A stretch of 64,000 bases of DNA from NCBI RefSeq assembly GCF_027497215.1, contig NZ_CP114904.1, forward strand, positions 7,036,501-7,100,500. The letters run 5' to 3'. This DNA is from Micromonospora sp. WMMD812. GTDB taxonomy: Bacteria > Actinomycetota > Actinomycetes > Mycobacteriales > Micromonosporaceae. The position numbers and the translations under genes were made by a program. Below the pieces are notes generated by a model. The model ran no database searches. It was not told where the DNA came from and worked only from the letters and a program-made list of their open reading frames with translations. Positions 41,993 to 51,242 of the stretch are shown here, one piece after another (position 1 is the first letter of the stretch; each line of letters begins with the position of its first letter).

Positions 41993-42031
41993 CCGGTCGG
42001 TGCGCTCCCGGCGGGAGAGCACACCGACCGG
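41993..42031 (-). terminator. Hairpin after araA
   Basis: CCGGTCGGTG (41993-42002) pairs perfectly with 42022-42031, and CTCCC (42005-42009) pairs with GGGAG inside. It lies 24 bases past the araA stop and should end or attenuate the ara transcript before the lacI gene. Confidence 0.65.
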
Positions 42032-42054
42032 CCGGCCGACGTTGGCGACGGTCC

Positions 42055-43560
42055 TCAGAACCCCTTGGCCAGTCGGAAGTAGGCCTGATTCCAGCGGATC
42101 TCGTTCGCGAGCCGTCGAGGGGTCGTCTCCGCGTCGATGACGAGGAGCTCGGTGCCGGTCATCTCGGCGAGGTCGTGCAGCTCCTCGGTCCCGACGGCCT
42201 GCGAGAGGACCGTGTGGTGCGGTGCTCCCGCGGTGAGCCAGGCCTCCGCCGACGTGCCGAGGTCGGGGCGGGGTCGCCACACCGCACGCGCCACCGGCAG
42301 CTTCGGCAGCGGCTGCGGGGGAGCGACCACGTCGATCTCGTTGGCGACCAGGCGGAACCGGTCGCCCATGTCGGCGAGGCCGAGCACCACGCCCGGGCCC
42401 GGTCGGGCGTCGAACACCAACCGGACCGGGTCCTCCCGTCCGCCGATGCCCAGCGGGTGGATCTCGACGCTAGGCGTCCCGGCGGCGATGCTCGGGCAGA
42501 CCTCCAGCATGTGCGCGCCGAGGACCACTTCCTGCCCGGGCGTGAGGTCGTAGGTGTAGTCCTCCATGAAGGACGTGCCGCCGTCGGTGCCCACGGACAT
42601 GGCCTTGAGCGTGTGCACGAGCACCGAGGTCTTCCAGTCGCCCTCGCCGCCGAACCCGTAGCCGTCCGCCATCAGGCGCTGCACGGCGATGCCGGGTAGC
42701 TGGCGCAGCCCGCCGAGGTCCTCGAAGTTGGTCGTGAAGGCGCCGAACCGGCCGGCGGTGAGGAACTGCCGCAGCCCGGCCTCGATGCGGGCGGCGTAGC
42801 GGAGGGAGTCGTGCCGGTTCCCGCCGGCCCGCAGCGCGGGGTCGAGCCGGTAACTGTCCTCGTACTCCTTGACCAGCTCGTCGATCCGCCCGTCGGAGAC
42901 CGCGTCGACGGCGGCCACCAGGTCGTTCACCCCGTACGTGTTGACCGAGACGCCGAACCGCAGCTCCGCCTCGACCTTGTCGCCCTCGGTCACGGCCACG
43001 TCGCGCATGTTGTCGCCGAAGCGGACCAGGCGCAGCGACCGCATCGCGGCGTAGCCGACCGCCGCCCGGGTCCACGCCGCGATCCGCGCGACGACCTGCG
43101 GGTTGCTGACGTGCCCGGCGACCGTCTTGCGGGCGACCCCGAGCCGGCTCTGCACGTACCCGAACTCCCGGTCACCGTGGGCGGCCTGGTTGAGGTTCAT
43201 GAAGTCCATGTCGATCTCGGACCACGGCAGTGCGACGTTCGCCTGGGTGTGCAGGTGCAGCAGGGGGGTACGCAGGGCGTCCAGGCCGGAGATCCACATC
43301 TTGGCCGGTGAGAAGGTGTGCATCCAGGCGATCACCCCGACCGCTCCCTGGGCGGCGGCGTCCCGGCACACGGCCAGGATCTCGGAGCTGGACGTGAGCA
43401 CGGGCTTCCAGACCACCCGGGCGGGGATGGCGGGATCGGCGTCGAGCTGCGCGGCGATCTGCTGGGACTGGGCGGCCACCTGAGCCAGGGTCTCCGGGCC
43501 GTAGAGCCCCTGGCTGCCGGTGAGGAACCAGACCTCGGGGGCCGGGGATGGGCGAGTCAT
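42055..43560 (-). CDS. araA: L-arabinose isomerase
   Basis: A 501-residue AraA, converting L-arabinose to L-ribulose in the cytoplasm. It opens [17 protein letters not shown], the family hallmark, and contains the [13 protein letters not shown] metal-site block. The later [11 protein letters not shown] and an HML block are also conserved. Length matches the usual about 500. It is the last enzyme gene of the ara-ytf unit, 31 bases after the yjfF-like permease. Confidence 0.97.
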   Translation of the reverse strand: MTRPSPAPEVWFLTGSQGLYGPETLAQVAAQSQQIAAQLDADPAIPARVVWKPVLTSSSEILAVCRDAAAQGAVGVIAWMHTFSPAKMWISGLDALRTPLLHLHTQANVALPWSEIDMDFMNLNQAAHGDREFGYVQSRLGVARKTVAGHVSNPQVVARIAAWTRAAVGYAAMRSLRLVRFGDNMRDVAVTEGDKVEAELRFGVSVNTYGVNDLVAAVDAVSDGRIDELVKEYEDSYRLDPALRAGGNRHDSLRYAARIEAGLRQFLTAGRFGAFTTNFEDLGGLRQLPGIAVQRLMADGYGFGGEGDWKTSVLVHTLKAMSVGTDGGTSFMEDYTYDLTPGQEVVLGAHMLEVCPSIAAGTPSVEIHPLGIGGREDPVRLVFDARPGPGVVLGLADMGDRFRLVANEIDVVAPPQPLPKLPVARAVWRPRPDLGTSAEAWLTAGAPHHTVLSQAVGTEELHDLAEMTGTELLVIDAETTPRRLANEIRWNQAYFRLAKGF

Positions 43561-43591
43561 GCGTTTTGCCTTCCGATCATCGGGTGGGGGG

Positions 43592-44587
43592 CTACTGCTT
43601 GCGGAAGCCGATGAGGCGTTGGAGCACGATGAACGCGAACAGCAGACCGCCGATCACGATCTTGGTCCACCAGGAGTTGAGGGTGCCGTCGAAGGTGATC
43701 AGCGTCTGGATCACACCGAGCACCAGCACGCCGAGCACCGTGCCCAGGACGTAGCCGGCCCCGCCGGTGAGCAGGGTGCCGCCGATGACCACGGCGGCGA
43801 TCGCGTCCAACTCCATGCCGACGGCGATCAGCGGGGCCCCGGAGAGGGTGTAGAAGGACAACAGGATGCCGCCGATGGCCGAGCAGAGCCCGCTGATGGT
43901 GTAGACGGCGATCCGGGTACGGCCCACCGGCAGGCCCATCAGCAGCGCCGACTGCGGGTTCCCGCCGATCGCGTACACGTTGCGGCCCAGTCGGGTGTAC
44001 GCCAGCGTGTACGCGGCCAGCGCGACCACCACGAGCGTGACCAGGACGCTGACGGTCAGGAAGTTGTCGCCGATGCGGATCCGTTCCTGCGCGACGCCCG
44101 TCCAGAAGCCGTCGGTGATCGGGATGGACGAGGAGCTGATCCAGGTGCACAGGCCGCGGGCGAAGAACATGCCGGCCAATGTCACGATGAAGGGCTGGAT
44201 CTCGAAGAAGTGGATGACGCAGCCCATCGCGAAACCGAGCGTCGGACCGATCAGCAGCGCGATCAGCAGCACCAGCGCGGGCGGCAGCCCATCGCGCAGC
44301 AGCGCGGCCGAGACCATGGCGGTCATCGCCACCACCGACCCCACCGACAGGTCGATGCCGCCGGTGAGGATCACGAAGGTCATGCCGACCGCGACCACGA
44401 GCAGGAACCCGTTGTCGATGAAGACGTTGTAGACGACCTGGACGTCGGAGAAGGCCCGGTACTGGGACACCCCGATGCCGTACATGACCAGGAGCAGGCC
44501 GAGGCTGACCAGCACCGGCACCTGCCGCCGCGGCAGCTGCCACGACGTCGCGCGGTCCCGCCGGTCGGCGAGTGGGGTCGTGCTCAT
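43592..44587 (-). CDS. yjfF: Sugar ABC transporter permease (YjfF-like)
   Basis: A 331-residue ribose/galactofuranose-type permease with [13 protein letters not shown] near residue 75 and C-terminal [22 protein letters not shown] 44587 overlaps the stop of the YtfT-like gene. YtfT and YjfF form the heterodimeric channel of the YtfQRT-YjfF importer, which in E. coli carries galactofuranose and can also take arabinofuranose-like sugars. Confidence 0.9.
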   Translation of the reverse strand: MSTTPLADRRDRATSWQLPRRQVPVLVSLGLLLVMYGIGVSQYRAFSDVQVVYNVFIDNGFLLVVAVGMTFVILTGGIDLSVGSVVAMTAMVSAALLRDGLPPALVLLIALLIGPTLGFAMGCVIHFFEIQPFIVTLAGMFFARGLCTWISSSSIPITDGFWTGVAQERIRIGDNFLTVSVLVTLVVVALAAYTLAYTRLGRNVYAIGGNPQSALLMGLPVGRTRIAVYTISGLCSAIGGILLSFYTLSGAPLIAVGMELDAIAAVVIGGTLLTGGAGYVLGTVLGVLVLGVIQTLITFDGTLNSWWTKIVIGGLLFAFIVLQRLIGFRKQ

Positions 44588-45654
44588 GCCGGCACCTGCT
44601 CCTTCTGCTCGCCGACCGGCGCCACCGGTCGTCCGCCGGGCGGGCGCCTGCGGCGGAACCTGGCGCGGAAGGCGGGGGCCTGGATGAGGCAGACCGCGAT
44701 CACGACCATCGCCTTGAACAGCAGGGACGTCTGCGGGTCGATGTTCATGGCGTAGACCGAGGTGGTCAGGGTCTGGATGAGGAGCGCGCCGACGACCGTG
44801 CCGCCGAGGTAGAACCGGCCGCCGACCAGCGAGGTGCCACCGATGACCACGGCGAGGATCGCGTCGAGTTCGACCCACAGTCCGGCGGCGTTGCCGTCCG
44901 CGCTGGAGACGTTCGCGGTCATCATGAAGCCCGCCACGGCGGCGCACGCCGCGCTCACGACGTAGACGAGCAGCTTGATCCGTCGTGCGCGGATGCCCGC
45001 CAGCCGGCTGGCCTCGGCGTTGCCCCCGACCGCCTCGATGATCATCCCGAGGGCGGTGCGGCGGGTCAGCACGGCCACCAGCAGCGTCACCGCCAGCGCG
45101 AGGACGATGGCGAACGGCAGGGTCAGCACGTGCCCCACCCCGATCATCCGGTACGGGTCGCTGTTGACGGTGATGATCTGGCCCGAGGTGATGAGCTGCG
45201 CGAGGCCCCGGCCGGCGACCATCAGGATCAGCGTGGCGATGATCGGCTGGATGCCGATCACCGCCACCAGAGCCCCGTTCCACAGGCCGAGCAGCAGGGC
45301 GATCCCGATGGCGATGGCCAGGGCGACCAGGACGCCGCCGAGGCTGTTCTGGTCGGGCTGACGGCTGATGTAGAGGCAGGCCACCGCGCCGCTGACGGCG
45401 ACCACGGAGCCGACCGAGAGGTCGATCCCGCCGGTCGCGATGACGAGCGTCATGCCCAGGGCGACGAGGATCAGCGGCGCGCTGAGCCGCACGATGTCGA
45501 TGAGGCTGCCGTACAGGTGCCCATTCTTGATCTCCACGGCGAGGAAGCTGGGCCGGTAGGCCGCGTTCGCCGCCAGGAGCAGCACGAGAACCACGACCGG
45601 CCAGAAGAGCCGGTGGCCGGTGACGGCCGGAAGACGTGTCCGCCAGGCGCTCAT
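44584..45654 (-). CDS. ytfT: Sugar ABC transporter permease (YtfT-like)
   Basis: A 356-residue permease with [15 protein letters not shown] near residue 75 and IGGTSLVGGRFYLGG late in the protein. It overlaps the ATPase gene upstream and the second permease downstream by ATGA, so the importer is made stoichiometrically. Confidence 0.9.
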   Translation of the reverse strand: MSAWRTRLPAVTGHRLFWPVVVLVLLLAANAAYRPSFLAVEIKNGHLYGSLIDIVRLSAPLILVALGMTLVIATGGIDLSVGSVVAVSGAVACLYISRQPDQNSLGGVLVALAIAIGIALLLGLWNGALVAVIGIQPIIATLILMVAGRGLAQLITSGQIITVNSDPYRMIGVGHVLTLPFAIVLALAVTLLVAVLTRRTALGMIIEAVGGNAEASRLAGIRARRIKLLVYVVSAACAAVAGFMMTANVSSADGNAAGLWVELDAILAVVIGGTSLVGGRFYLGGTVVGALLIQTLTTSVYAMNIDPQTSLLFKAMVVIAVCLIQAPAFRARFRRRRPPGGRPVAPVGEQKEQVPA

Positions 45655-47192
45655 GCCTCTGCCTCCTTCCGTCCCGCCCCGCCGGCGATGACGCGCATGA
45701 TGCGGTCGGCGTCGAGGTTGTCGTCGTTGGTCAGTTCGGTGACCATCTGCCGGTCACGCATCACGGCGACCTTGTGGCTGAGTCGCAGCACCTCCTCCAG
45801 CTCGGCGGAGATGAACAGCACCGCCATGCCGCCGTCGGCGAGCTGCACCACCAGGCGCTGGATCTCCGCCTTCGCGCCGACGTCGATGCCGCGCGTCGGC
45901 TCGTCGAGGATCAGCAGGCGCGGCTCCGTGATCAGCCACCGGGCGAGCACGACCTTCTGCTGGTTGCCGCCGGACAGGTTCCGCACCGGCATGTCCGGAT
46001 CGGTCGGGCGGATGCTCAGCGCCTCGATGTAACGCTGGACCAGGTCGTCCTGCCGTCGCCGCGGCACCGGCCGCAGCCAGCCACGGGCCGCCTGGAGGGC
46101 CAGGATGATGTTCTCGCGGACCGACAGCTCGCCCACCAGGCCCTCGGCGCGCCGGTTCTCCGAGCAGAACGCGATGTTCCGCTCGATGGCGGCGACCGGC
46201 CCGCGGATGGCGGTCGGCCGGCCGTCCACGGCGAGCCGACCACGGTCGGCGCGGTCGGCGCCGAAGAACAACCGCGCGGCCTCGGTACGTCCCGAGCCCA
46301 GCAACCCGGCCAGACCGACCACCTCCCCTTGGTGGATGGTCAGGCTGAACGGCTCGACCGAGCCGCTCCGGCCCAGCCCGGTCGCCTCGACGACAGGCGT
46401 GCCCGCCTCGACGGCGCGCGGGTCCCGTCCCGCCTGTTCGTCGAGGCGTTCCAGCGCGTCGAGCTCCTTGCCGATCATCTTCTCCACCAGGGCGAGCTGG
46501 GGCAGCTCCGCGGTGGGGTACTCGCCGACGAGGCGGCCGTTGCGCAGCACCGTGATCCGGTCGGCGATCTCGTAGACCTGGTCGAGGAAGTGGGTGACGA
46601 AGAGGATCGCGATGCCGTCGTCGCGCAGCCGGCGCATGGTCCGCATGAGCTGCCGCACCTCGTCGGCGTCCAGGCTGGACGTGGGCTCGTCGAGGATGAG
46701 GACCCGGGCCCGTACGTCGACGGCCCGGGCGATCGCCACCATCTGCTGGACGGCGAGCGAGTGGTTCCCGAGCAGCTCGCCGACGTCGATGTCCAGGTTC
46801 AGTCGGGCCAGCAGGTCCGACGCGCGGCGGCGCATCTCCCGCCACCGCACCGCGCCGAGCCGCCGCGGCTGCCGCCCGATGAAGATGTTCTCCGCCACCG
46901 AGAGGTTGGGGCAGAGGTTGACCTCCTGGTAGACGGTGCTGACGCCGGACTCGGTGGCCTGCATGGGGCCGGAGAAGGAGACCGGGCTGCCGTCGAGGGT
47001 GACGGTGCCGGCATCGTGGCCGTACACCCCGGTCAGCACCTTGATCAGAGTGGACTTGCCGGCGCCGTTCTCGCCCATGAGGGCGTGCACCTCGCCCGGG
47101 AACATGCGGAAGTCGACCCCGTCGAGGGCCCGTACCCCCGGGAAGAACTTGCTGATCGCGGTCATCGTCAGGACCGGATGCCTATCCGACAT
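45651..47192 (-). CDS. ytfR: Sugar ABC transporter ATP-binding protein (YtfR-like)
   Basis: A 513-residue double ATPase: [28 protein letters not shown] and [12 protein letters not shown] in the first half; [31 protein letters not shown] and [16 protein letters not shown] in the second. ATG 47192 (MSDRHPVL) is chosen over 47267 because the upstream residues are not family-like. Confidence 0.92.
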   Translation of the reverse strand: MSDRHPVLTMTAISKFFPGVRALDGVDFRMFPGEVHALMGENGAGKSTLIKVLTGVYGHDAGTVTLDGSPVSFSGPMQATESGVSTVYQEVNLCPNLSVAENIFIGRQPRRLGAVRWREMRRRASDLLARLNLDIDVGELLGNHSLAVQQMVAIARAVDVRARVLILDEPTSSLDADEVRQLMRTMRRLRDDGIAILFVTHFLDQVYEIADRITVLRNGRLVGEYPTAELPQLALVEKMIGKELDALERLDEQAGRDPRAVEAGTPVVEATGLGRSGSVEPFSLTIHQGEVVGLAGLLGSGRTEAARLFFGADRADRGRLAVDGRPTAIRGPVAAIERNIAFCSENRRAEGLVGELSVRENIILALQAARGWLRPVPRRRQDDLVQRYIEALSIRPTDPDMPVRNLSGGNQQKVVLARWLITEPRLLILDEPTRGIDVGAKAEIQRLVVQLADGGMAVLFISAELEEVLRLSHKVAVMRDRQMVTELTNDDNLDADRIMRVIAGGAGRKEAEA

Positions 47193-47370
47193 CCCACCAG
47201 ACCTTTCGTGATTGTCGTCAGGTGCGTGGCCGTCGCGACCGTGCGGGGGCCCGGAGCGTCGGGTCACGGGAGAGCGAGCGGTCGGGCCGGCGGTGTGGTG
47301 GACACCGCCGGCCCGTTCCCGCGCCGGGGCGAACGGTCACGGCGAGGCGCGGCCTACCCCGGGGCCGGCG

Positions 47371-48375
47371 TCAGTACTTGCGGTTGGGCAGCGCCGCCTT
47401 CGCCGTGTCCTGCGTGAAGGTGGTCTCCTCGGTCTCGATGCGCGCGGGCACCTCCTCGCCGGCGTGCACCTTCTTCGCCAGCTCCATCAGCTGGGGGCCG
47501 AGCAGCGGGCTGCACTCCGCGATGAAGTTGAACTTCCCGTCGGCGAGGGCCTGCATGCCGTCCTTGACCGCGTCGACGGTGATGATCTTGATGTCCTTGC
47601 CGGGCACCTTGCCGGCCGCCGTGATGGCTTCCAGCGCCCCCAGGCCCATGTCGTCGTTGTGCGCGAAGAGCACGTCGATCTTCGGGTTGGCCTTGAGGAA
47701 CTGCTCCATGACCGCCTTGCCGCCGGCCCGCGTGAAGTCGCCGCTCTGCGATGCGATGATCTTCAGGTTGGGGTTCGCCGCGATCGCCTCGGCGAAGCCC
47801 TTCTTCCGGTCGTTGGCCGGCGCCGAGCCCGTGGTGCCCTGCAGCTCCACGATGTTCACCGGGCCCGTCGCGGCCTTGGTCTCCTCGATCAACCACTCGC
47901 CCGAGAGCCGGCCCTCCTTCACGAAGTCGGAGCCGAGGAAGGTCTTGTAGAGCGACTTGTCGGCCGAGTCGACGGCGCGGTCGGTCAGGATCACCGGGAT
48001 GCCGGCGTCCTTCGCCTCCTTGAGCACGGTGTCCCAGCCCGACTCCACCACCGGCGAGAAGGCGATCACGTCCACCTTCTGCTGGATGAAGTTGCGGATC
48101 GCCTTGATCTGGTTCTCCTGCTTCTGCTGGGCGTCGTCGAACTTCAGCTCGATGCCGGCCTCGGCGGCGGCGTCCTTGACGGAGGTGGTGTTCGCGGTGC
48201 GCCAGCCGCTCTCGGCACCGACCTGCGAGAAGCCGAGGACGATCTTGCCGTCGTCGCCGCCGGCCGCTCCGCCGGTGTCGCTGTTGGCGCACGCGGTCAA
48301 CCCGGCGGCGAGCAGGCCGGCGGCCAGGACGGCGCCGAACCGGCGGCGGGTGAGGGGACTTCCGGTGATTCTCAT
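47371..48375 (-). CDS. ytfQ: Sugar ABC transporter substrate-binding protein (YtfQ-like)
   Basis: A 334-residue lipoprotein with lipobox LTAC. The mature domain begins IVLGFSQVGAESGWRTANT, the YtfQ hallmark, and contains VIAFSPVVESGWD and AHNDDMGLGA. YtfQ binds galactofuranose and relatives; with the GH127 enzymes here, an arabinofuranose ligand is a reasonable inference. It is 146 bases after araD; the gap holds a GC-rich stem that may tune expression. Confidence 0.92.
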   Translation of the reverse strand: MRITGSPLTRRRFGAVLAAGLLAAGLTACANSDTGGAAGGDDGKIVLGFSQVGAESGWRTANTTSVKDAAAEAGIELKFDDAQQKQENQIKAIRNFIQQKVDVIAFSPVVESGWDTVLKEAKDAGIPVILTDRAVDSADKSLYKTFLGSDFVKEGRLSGEWLIEETKAATGPVNIVELQGTTGSAPANDRKKGFAEAIAANPNLKIIASQSGDFTRAGGKAVMEQFLKANPKIDVLFAHNDDMGLGALEAITAAGKVPGKDIKIITVDAVKDGMQALADGKFNFIAECSPLLGPQLMELAKKVHAGEEVPARIETEETTFTQDTAKAALPNRKY

Positions 48376-48521
48376 GTGCGGACTCCTTGTGGCGTTGAGG
48401 GGGTGGGACGGTTGGCGGTGCCGGCCCGAACCGGCGGGTGGCCGGCCGGGCGACCCGTGACGAAGGTGCGTTCGACCAGCCGGCCCTCAGGGAGTGGGGT
48501 CGGCCGGAGGTACCGGGGGCG

Positions 48522-49220
48522 CTACCGGCGCGGTGACGGGACGGTGTTCTGCCCGTAGACGTTCTGGTAGCGCGCGTAGAGGGAGTCGATGTCCTCGGCG
48601 GCGATCGGCAGGGGCTCGCCCAGCGCCCGGGTCAGGTGGGCGGTACGGGCGACGTCCTCGCACATCACCGCCGCCTTGACCGCCGCCTTGGCGTTCGGGC
48701 CGATGGTGAAGACGCCGTGGTTGCGCATCAGCACCGCGGGCGAGCGGTGCCCGGAGAGGGTCGCCACGATGCCCTTGCCGATGTCGTCGCCGCCGATCAG
48801 CGCGAACGGTCCGACCGGGATCTCCCCGCCGAACTCGTCGGCCTGGGCGGTGAGGTGGCAGGGGATCGACTCGCCGCGTGCGGCCCAGGCGGTCGCGTAG
48901 CCGCTGTGCGTGTGCACGACACCGCCGACGTCCGGCATGGCCCGGTAGACGTAGGCGTGCGACGCGGTGTCGCTCGACGGGGAGAGATCACCCTCCACCA
49001 CGACACCGTCGAGGTCACAGACGACCATGTTGTCGGGCCGCAGGTCGTCGTAGGAGACCCCGCTCGGCTTGATCACCATGAGGTCCCGGCCCGGGACGCG
49101 CGCCGAGACGTTGCCGGCGGTCCAGGCGACCAGGTGGTACCGGACCAGCTCGGCGTGCAGGGCGGCCACGGTCTCGCGGAGCCCCGCGACCGCGCCGTCG
49201 TCGTCGGGGAGCACGCTCAT
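48522..49220 (-). CDS. araD: L-ribulose-5-phosphate 4-epimerase
   Basis: A 232-residue class II aldolase/epimerase converting L-ribulose-5-phosphate to D-xylulose-5-phosphate. Visible are the substrate block AGNVSARVPG, KPSGVSYDDL, the zinc-binding HTHSGYATAWA (two His) and RNHGVFTIG (third His). ATG 49220 overlaps the araB stop. Confidence 0.95.
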   Translation of the reverse strand: MSVLPDDDGAVAGLRETVAALHAELVRYHLVAWTAGNVSARVPGRDLMVIKPSGVSYDDLRPDNMVVCDLDGVVVEGDLSPSSDTASHAYVYRAMPDVGGVVHTHSGYATAWAARGESIPCHLTAQADEFGGEIPVGPFALIGGDDIGKGIVATLSGHRSPAVLMRNHGVFTIGPNAKAAVKAAVMCEDVARTAHLTRALGEPLPIAAEDIDSLYARYQNVYGQNTVPSPRR

Positions 49221-50914
49221 GCCATCACCTCCAGAGTGGGAGCGGCCTCGCGGGCCGGCGCGGGTACGGCCGCCGACCGGGCGGCGTTACGGATGGCCCG
49301 CAGGCGCAGCAACACGTCGTCGCCGCCGCGGCCGAAGTGGTCGTGCAGGCGCCGGTACTCGGCGTACAGCGCGTCGTAGGCGCGGACCCGCTCCGGGTCC
49401 GGCAGGTACGCGTCACGGTGGACCCGGCCCATCGCCGCGGACGCGGTCGGCACGTCACGGTGGGCGCCCGCCGCGACCGCCGCGTGGATCGCCGAGCCGA
49501 GTGCCGGTCCCTGCGCCGAGCCGATGATGCTCAGTGGCCGGTTGGTGACGTCCGCGTAGATCTGCATCAGCAGCGGGTTGCCGGTCAGCCCGCCGGCGAT
49601 GACCAGTTCGTCCACGGGCACCCCCGCGTCGGCGAACGCCTCGATGATCATCCGGGTGCCGTACGCGGTGGACTCCAGCAGCGCCCGGTAGATGTCCGGC
49701 GGTCGGGTTGCCAGGGTCAGCCCCACGATCACACCGCTCAGGTCGTGGTTGACCAGCAGCGACCGGTTGCCGTTCCACCAGTCGAGCGCCACCAGGCCGT
49801 GTGCGCCCACCGGCTGCGCGGCGGCCTGCTCGCTCAGTGCCTGGTGCGAGGCGTACCCGTCGGGTGCGGCGTGGTCCACGTGCCAGCCGAAGATGTCGCC
49901 CACGCCGCTCTGCCCGGCCTCGTAGCCCCAGCGGCCGGCGCTGATGCCGCCGTCGACCACGCCGCACATGCCGGCGACCTCGGCCAGTTGGGTGCCGTTG
50001 AGCACGTGGCAGGTGGAGGTGCCCATGATGGCGACCATCCGGCCCGGGTCGAGGGCCTGCGCGGCCGCCGCGGTGACGTGGGCGTCCACGTTGCCGACCG
50101 CCACGGCGACGCCCTCGGGCAGCCCGGTCCACGCCGCCGCCTGCGCGGTCAGGCCGCCGGCGCGGTCACCGAGCGCGGCCAGCGGACCGTCGATCTTCTC
50201 GACGAAGTCGGCGAAGTCCGGGTTGAGCGCGGCGAGGTAGTCGCGGGACGGGTAGCGCCCGTCCTGCCGGATGCCCTTGTAGCCCGCCGTGCACACGTTG
50301 CGGGTCTCGACGCCGCACAGCTGCCAGACGATCCAGTCGGCGGCCTCGATCCAGCGTTCGGCCCGGTCGTAGATCTCGGGATCCTCCTCCAGCAGCTGCA
50401 GGGCCTTGGCGTACTGCCACTCGGCGGAGATCTTGCCGCCGTACCGTCCGATCCACGGCTCCCGGCGCTCGTGTGCCAGCGCGTTGATGCGGTCGGCTTG
50501 CTGCTGGGCGGCGTGGTGCTTCCACAGCTTGACGTAGGCGTGCGGGCGGGTGCGCAGGTCGGGCAGCTCGCACAGGGGAGTGCCGTCGGCCAGGGTGGGC
50601 AGCACGGTGCAGGCGGTGAAGTCGATGCCGATGCCGACGACCTGGGCGGCCGGCACGCCGCTCGCCGCCAGGGCCTCCGGCACGGCGTGCCGCAGCACCT
50701 CGCGGTAGTCGTCGGGGTCCTGCACGGCCCAGTCGGCCGGCAGCTGCTGCCCGTCGGCGGCCAGCACCGAGTCCATGACGCCGCTGCGGTAGGGGTGCAC
50801 CGCCGTGCCCAGCTCGGCGCCGTCGCGTACGCGCACCACCAGTGCGCGCCCGGACAACGTTCCGAAGTCGACGCCGACGACGAACCGGTCGTCCGGCTCG
50901 GTCGAAAGGCTCAT
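49217..50914 (-). CDS. araB: Ribulokinase
   Basis: A 565-residue FGGY kinase phosphorylating L-ribulose. The N-terminal VGVDFGTLSGRALVV is the AraB-specific phosphate motif, with GTSTCHVLN in the middle and VIAGGLTGNPLLMQI late. ATG 50914 follows GGAGG by five bases; upstream in-frame sequence lies in the promoter. It heads the long ara-ytf transcription unit. Confidence 0.96.
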   Translation of the reverse strand: MSLSTEPDDRFVVGVDFGTLSGRALVVRVRDGAELGTAVHPYRSGVMDSVLAADGQQLPADWAVQDPDDYREVLRHAVPEALAASGVPAAQVVGIGIDFTACTVLPTLADGTPLCELPDLRTRPHAYVKLWKHHAAQQQADRINALAHERREPWIGRYGGKISAEWQYAKALQLLEEDPEIYDRAERWIEAADWIVWQLCGVETRNVCTAGYKGIRQDGRYPSRDYLAALNPDFADFVEKIDGPLAALGDRAGGLTAQAAAWTGLPEGVAVAVGNVDAHVTAAAAQALDPGRMVAIMGTSTCHVLNGTQLAEVAGMCGVVDGGISAGRWGYEAGQSGVGDIFGWHVDHAAPDGYASHQALSEQAAAQPVGAHGLVALDWWNGNRSLLVNHDLSGVIVGLTLATRPPDIYRALLESTAYGTRMIIEAFADAGVPVDELVIAGGLTGNPLLMQIYADVTNRPLSIIGSAQGPALGSAIHAAVAAGAHRDVPTASAAMGRVHRDAYLPDPERVRAYDALYAEYRRLHDHFGRGGDDVLLRLRAIRNAARSAAVPAPAREAAPTLEVMA

Positions 50915-51242
50915 GACATCCTCCGCTCGCCTGCTGGCCATAGTGTTAGCGCTCACATAAACATCCGTCAAGACTTGTTTCGAAACGTGCGCGTAATGGC
51001 GTCTGCTCCCCACCGTGACCGGCCACAATCGCTCGTACGCTGGTGGCGCGGCCGCCGCGCTGAACCGCCGTACCCCGTGACGAAGCAGCGATGTGTGCGC
51101 TCACGGGGCGGCTTCCTGCCGGTCATCCCGGCCGCAGGTCGGCCGGGGCGGGAGCCGCGCGGCCGCGCGGGCGGCGGCCCGGTCGGCGACCAGGCCACCG
51201 CCCGCGCGGACGGCGAGTTTCGGCAGCGGCGGTGAGCCGCCC
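50915..51242. other. Intergenic region between araB and the GH127 gene
   Basis: This 328-base gap has the araB promoter and operator at one end and a perfect 16-bp palindrome (CCGCGCGGCCGCGCGG, 51155-51170) toward the GH127 stop, perhaps part of its terminator. No gene is seen. Confidence 0.55.
50943..50971 (-). promoter_or_regulatory. araB promoter with LacI-type operator
   Basis: On the minus strand: TTGACG (50971-50966), a 17-base spacer, and TAACAC (50948-50943). The operator (50944-50957) is exactly the reverse complement of the site at 36782-36795 and covers the -10 element, so a repressor bound there would block RNA polymerase. Confidence 0.85.
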